Below, one piece after another: positions 5,966 through 7,174 of a stretch of DNA of 7,174 nt (position 1 is its first letter; each line of letters begins with the position of its first letter). Under the pieces are notes generated by a model that saw nothing but the letters and a program-made list of their open reading frames with translations, was not told where the DNA came from and searched no databases. The stretch is taken from contig JAEXFV010000184.1 in the NCBI GenBank assembly GCA_023451115.1, forward strand, positions 1-7,174, written 5' to 3'. Origin of the DNA: Bacillota bacterium. GTDB taxonomy: Bacteria > Bacillota > Clostridia > Christensenellales > CAG-138. The position numbers and the translations under genes are program-made.

Positions 5966-6919
5966 TTATCGAATCTTTATCTTCTTCAAAATACGGCGGT
6001 AAATTGGAGCATTTGGTGCGGGTGTTGTGACGGGCGACAGAATCCCATCCCTGATGAATTGTTCAATACGTAAAGCAATCCACCCATCGCCAATTCCCAA
6101 CGGATACTTTCCAAGAACCTTTCCAACAAGGATTGCCTCCGTAAATTCATCCTCCAGTGCATCCAATTCTCGAAGAATAAATGTATCATACAGAGATTCC
6201 GGCACACTGACCAGTCTGCCATTTAGAACAGTGCGAAGCGGCATATTTTCCTGTTGCAGCTCTCTCCAACGATTAGCCAAACTGCGAAGATAATTTGTTG
6301 GCAACTTTTTTTCCAGTGATGCCATCTGACCAAAGCGATAGGGCTCAACTTCGCCCCAACCGTTATACTGGACTATGCACCCGTCTGTTCTTGTTTCCCA
6401 CATGGGAAGTTCCACAAGGGCAACGTCCAATTTTTCCAATCCGATTGGTCGCAGTTGCTCCATAAGCCAATGCAGGCCGCACACATCATCCGGTTCTCGT
6501 CCTACCCACACACGAATTGGTTCTCCATTCTGAGCCTGTTCCAGCAGCCTAGTATAACTTTTGCGGGATGTATCGAGAAGATCAGCTACACCTTGAGAAG
6601 CCATGCTGGGGAATATGCTTGATAGCAGAGATAATGCTGATTCTCGCTCCAAACCGATTTCAGACTCGGAAATGTTGCCAACAGACAATGCCAACGGAAG
6701 ATTGATTATATTCTTCCGATTTCCTTCTAAAGGAACGGCGTTCTCCCAACCGGAACGCTCCCGTTCTTCTGCTTCACGCTGGATCTTTTCAATTTCTTCT
6801 TGCACAATCCCATCATCGTTAGAGAAGATTACACTGGTAGCACTGCCCAAATAGCCCTTATGTCCAATCGCAACTGCCATGCTTCCTGCGGCACTATCGC
6901 TAAATACTACTTCTAACAT
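5966..6919 (-). CDS. DUF1835/DUF3658 domain protein of unknown function
   Basis: 317 residues, predicted cytosolic, with no signal peptide or membrane segment. The N-terminus MLEVVFSDSAAGSMAVAIGH and the later RVWVGREPDDVCGLHWLMEQL (136-156) match my memory of the DUF1835 pattern, which opens with a short strand and a D/G-S-A-A-G motif. The C-terminal part (about 205-295) contains LYDTFILRELDALEDEF and VLGKYPLGIGDGWIALRIEQ, which resembles DUF3658: a helical segment followed by GxGDxxxxxRI. The two domains are often found together and have no established biochemical role that I know of. A charged helix (38-57, EEIEKIQREAEERER) lies in the N-terminal half. ATG 6919 is chosen with AAGAGG (6931-6936) upstream at a slightly long spacing of about 11 nt. 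The gene stands alone between tuf and the dusB operon, with hairpin terminators on both sides. Stretches counted at 6061-6120 and 6181-6240 are 45% and 48% GC, at the low end for the window. Confidence 0.8.
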   Translation of the reverse strand: MLEVVFSDSAAGSMAVAIGHKGYLGSATSVIFSNDDGIVQEEIEKIQREAEERERSGWENAVPLEGNRKNIINLPLALSVGNISESEIGLERESALSLLSSIFPSMASQGVADLLDTSRKSYTRLLEQAQNGEPIRVWVGREPDDVCGLHWLMEQLRPIGLEKLDVALVELPMWETRTDGCIVQYNGWGEVEPYRFGQMASLEKKLPTNYLRSLANRWRELQQENMPLRTVLNGRLVSVPESLYDTFILRELDALEDEFTEAILVGKVLGKYPLGIGDGWIALRIEQFIRDGILSPVTTPAPNAPIYRRILKKIKIR

Positions 6920-6970
6920 AACTTTGTTTACCTCTTAGACAACTTTCAGTTTATCGCTCTGCTTGTTTAT

Positions 6971-6999
6971 ATACTATCCTGAGCAGACAGAAAACACAA
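6971..6999 (-). promoter_or_regulatory. Weak candidate promoter for the DUF1835/DUF3658 gene
   Basis: On the minus strand TTGTGT (6994-6999), a 17-nt spacer and TAGTAT (6971-6976), giving about 7 of 12 consensus matches. It sits directly after the tuf terminator stem and shares its T-rich tail. A nearby TATATA offers an alternative -10 box. Confidence 0.3.
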
Positions 7000-7001
7000 G
7001 A

Positions 7002-7033
7002 ACAGGCACAGCAATTGATTTCGCTGTGCCTGT
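7002..7033 (-). terminator. Intrinsic terminator downstream of tuf
   Basis: An 11-bp perfect stem, ACAGGCACAGC with GCTGTGCCTGT (7002-7012 and 7023-7033), with a 10-nt loop. On the minus strand it is followed by TCTTGTGTTTTCTG, an interrupted T tract. It begins 64 nt after the tuf stop codon. Confidence 0.72.
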
Positions 7034-7097
7034 CAACTGTCTTATGGACGCCACCCATTACTCCCGGGGCGCTTACGCCTTCTATTCGGCCTTCTCT

Positions 7098-7174
7098 TTA
7101 CTCAATCACGTTGGCTACTACGCCTGCGCCTACCGTACGGCCGCCTTCTCGAATTGCAAACCGCAGCCCTTCTT
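7098..7174 (-). CDS. tuf: Elongation factor Tu, C-terminal end (5' end outside window)
   Basis: The last 24 codons and stop are visible. The residues LRFAIREGGRTVGAGVVANV, followed by I-E and stop, are the highly conserved C-terminus of domain 3 of bacterial EF-Tu, the GTPase that delivers aminoacyl-tRNA to the ribosome. The stop TAA is at 7098-7100. Too little is present to say whether this is tufA or tufB. Confidence 0.96.
   Translation of the reverse strand, partial: EGLRFAIREGGRTVGAGVVANVIE

Overview
This 7.2 kb window looks like a chromosomal housekeeping region of a Gram-positive, Clostridia-type bacterium (Bacillota). The evidence is a dusB, greA, lysS gene order, a class B sortase, AGGAGG-type ribosome binding sites and consensus sigma-A promoters. 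Base composition is moderate: hand-counted 60-base stretches run from about 45% to 68% GC. A gut clostridial lineage is plausible, but genus and family cannot be fixed from the sequence alone.

Layout from left to right. The + strand carries only the 3' end of a DNA polymerase III gamma/tau gene (dnaX, 2-376), which stops at a perfect 13-bp terminator hairpin. Every other gene lies on the minus strand, so the following are read from right to left. The last codons of tuf (EF-Tu, 7098-7174) are followed by a terminator. Next is a DUF1835/DUF3658-type protein of unknown function (5966-6919). Then comes a hairpin-rich intergenic stretch (about 5821-5937) that resembles a dispersed palindromic repeat beside a terminator stem. 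A single-pass membrane protein of unknown function (5028-5675, GTG start) follows, with dusB (4040-5026) starting 1 nt after its stop. A perfect-consensus promoter (TTGACA, 17 nt, TATAAT) then drives a long leader, greA (3317-3793) and lysS (1686-3200). A terminator and a fresh promoter precede a lipoprotein-type class B sortase (473-1399), which converges on dnaX and shares its terminator hairpin.

Functionally, the core is translation and transcription machinery: EF-Tu, tRNA dihydrouridylation by DusB, rescue of backtracked RNA polymerase by GreA, and lysine charging of tRNA by LysS. Two genes face the cell surface. One is the sortase, whose catalytic triad is visible and which hangs on a linker of seven PNAT hexapeptides. 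The other is the unknown membrane protein with a Pro/Thr-rich tail.

I do not see a clear new multigene system. The points most worth a second look are the lipid-anchored sortase with its repeat linker, the unknown membrane protein coupled to dusB, the long greA leader, and the hairpin cluster next to the DUF1835 gene.
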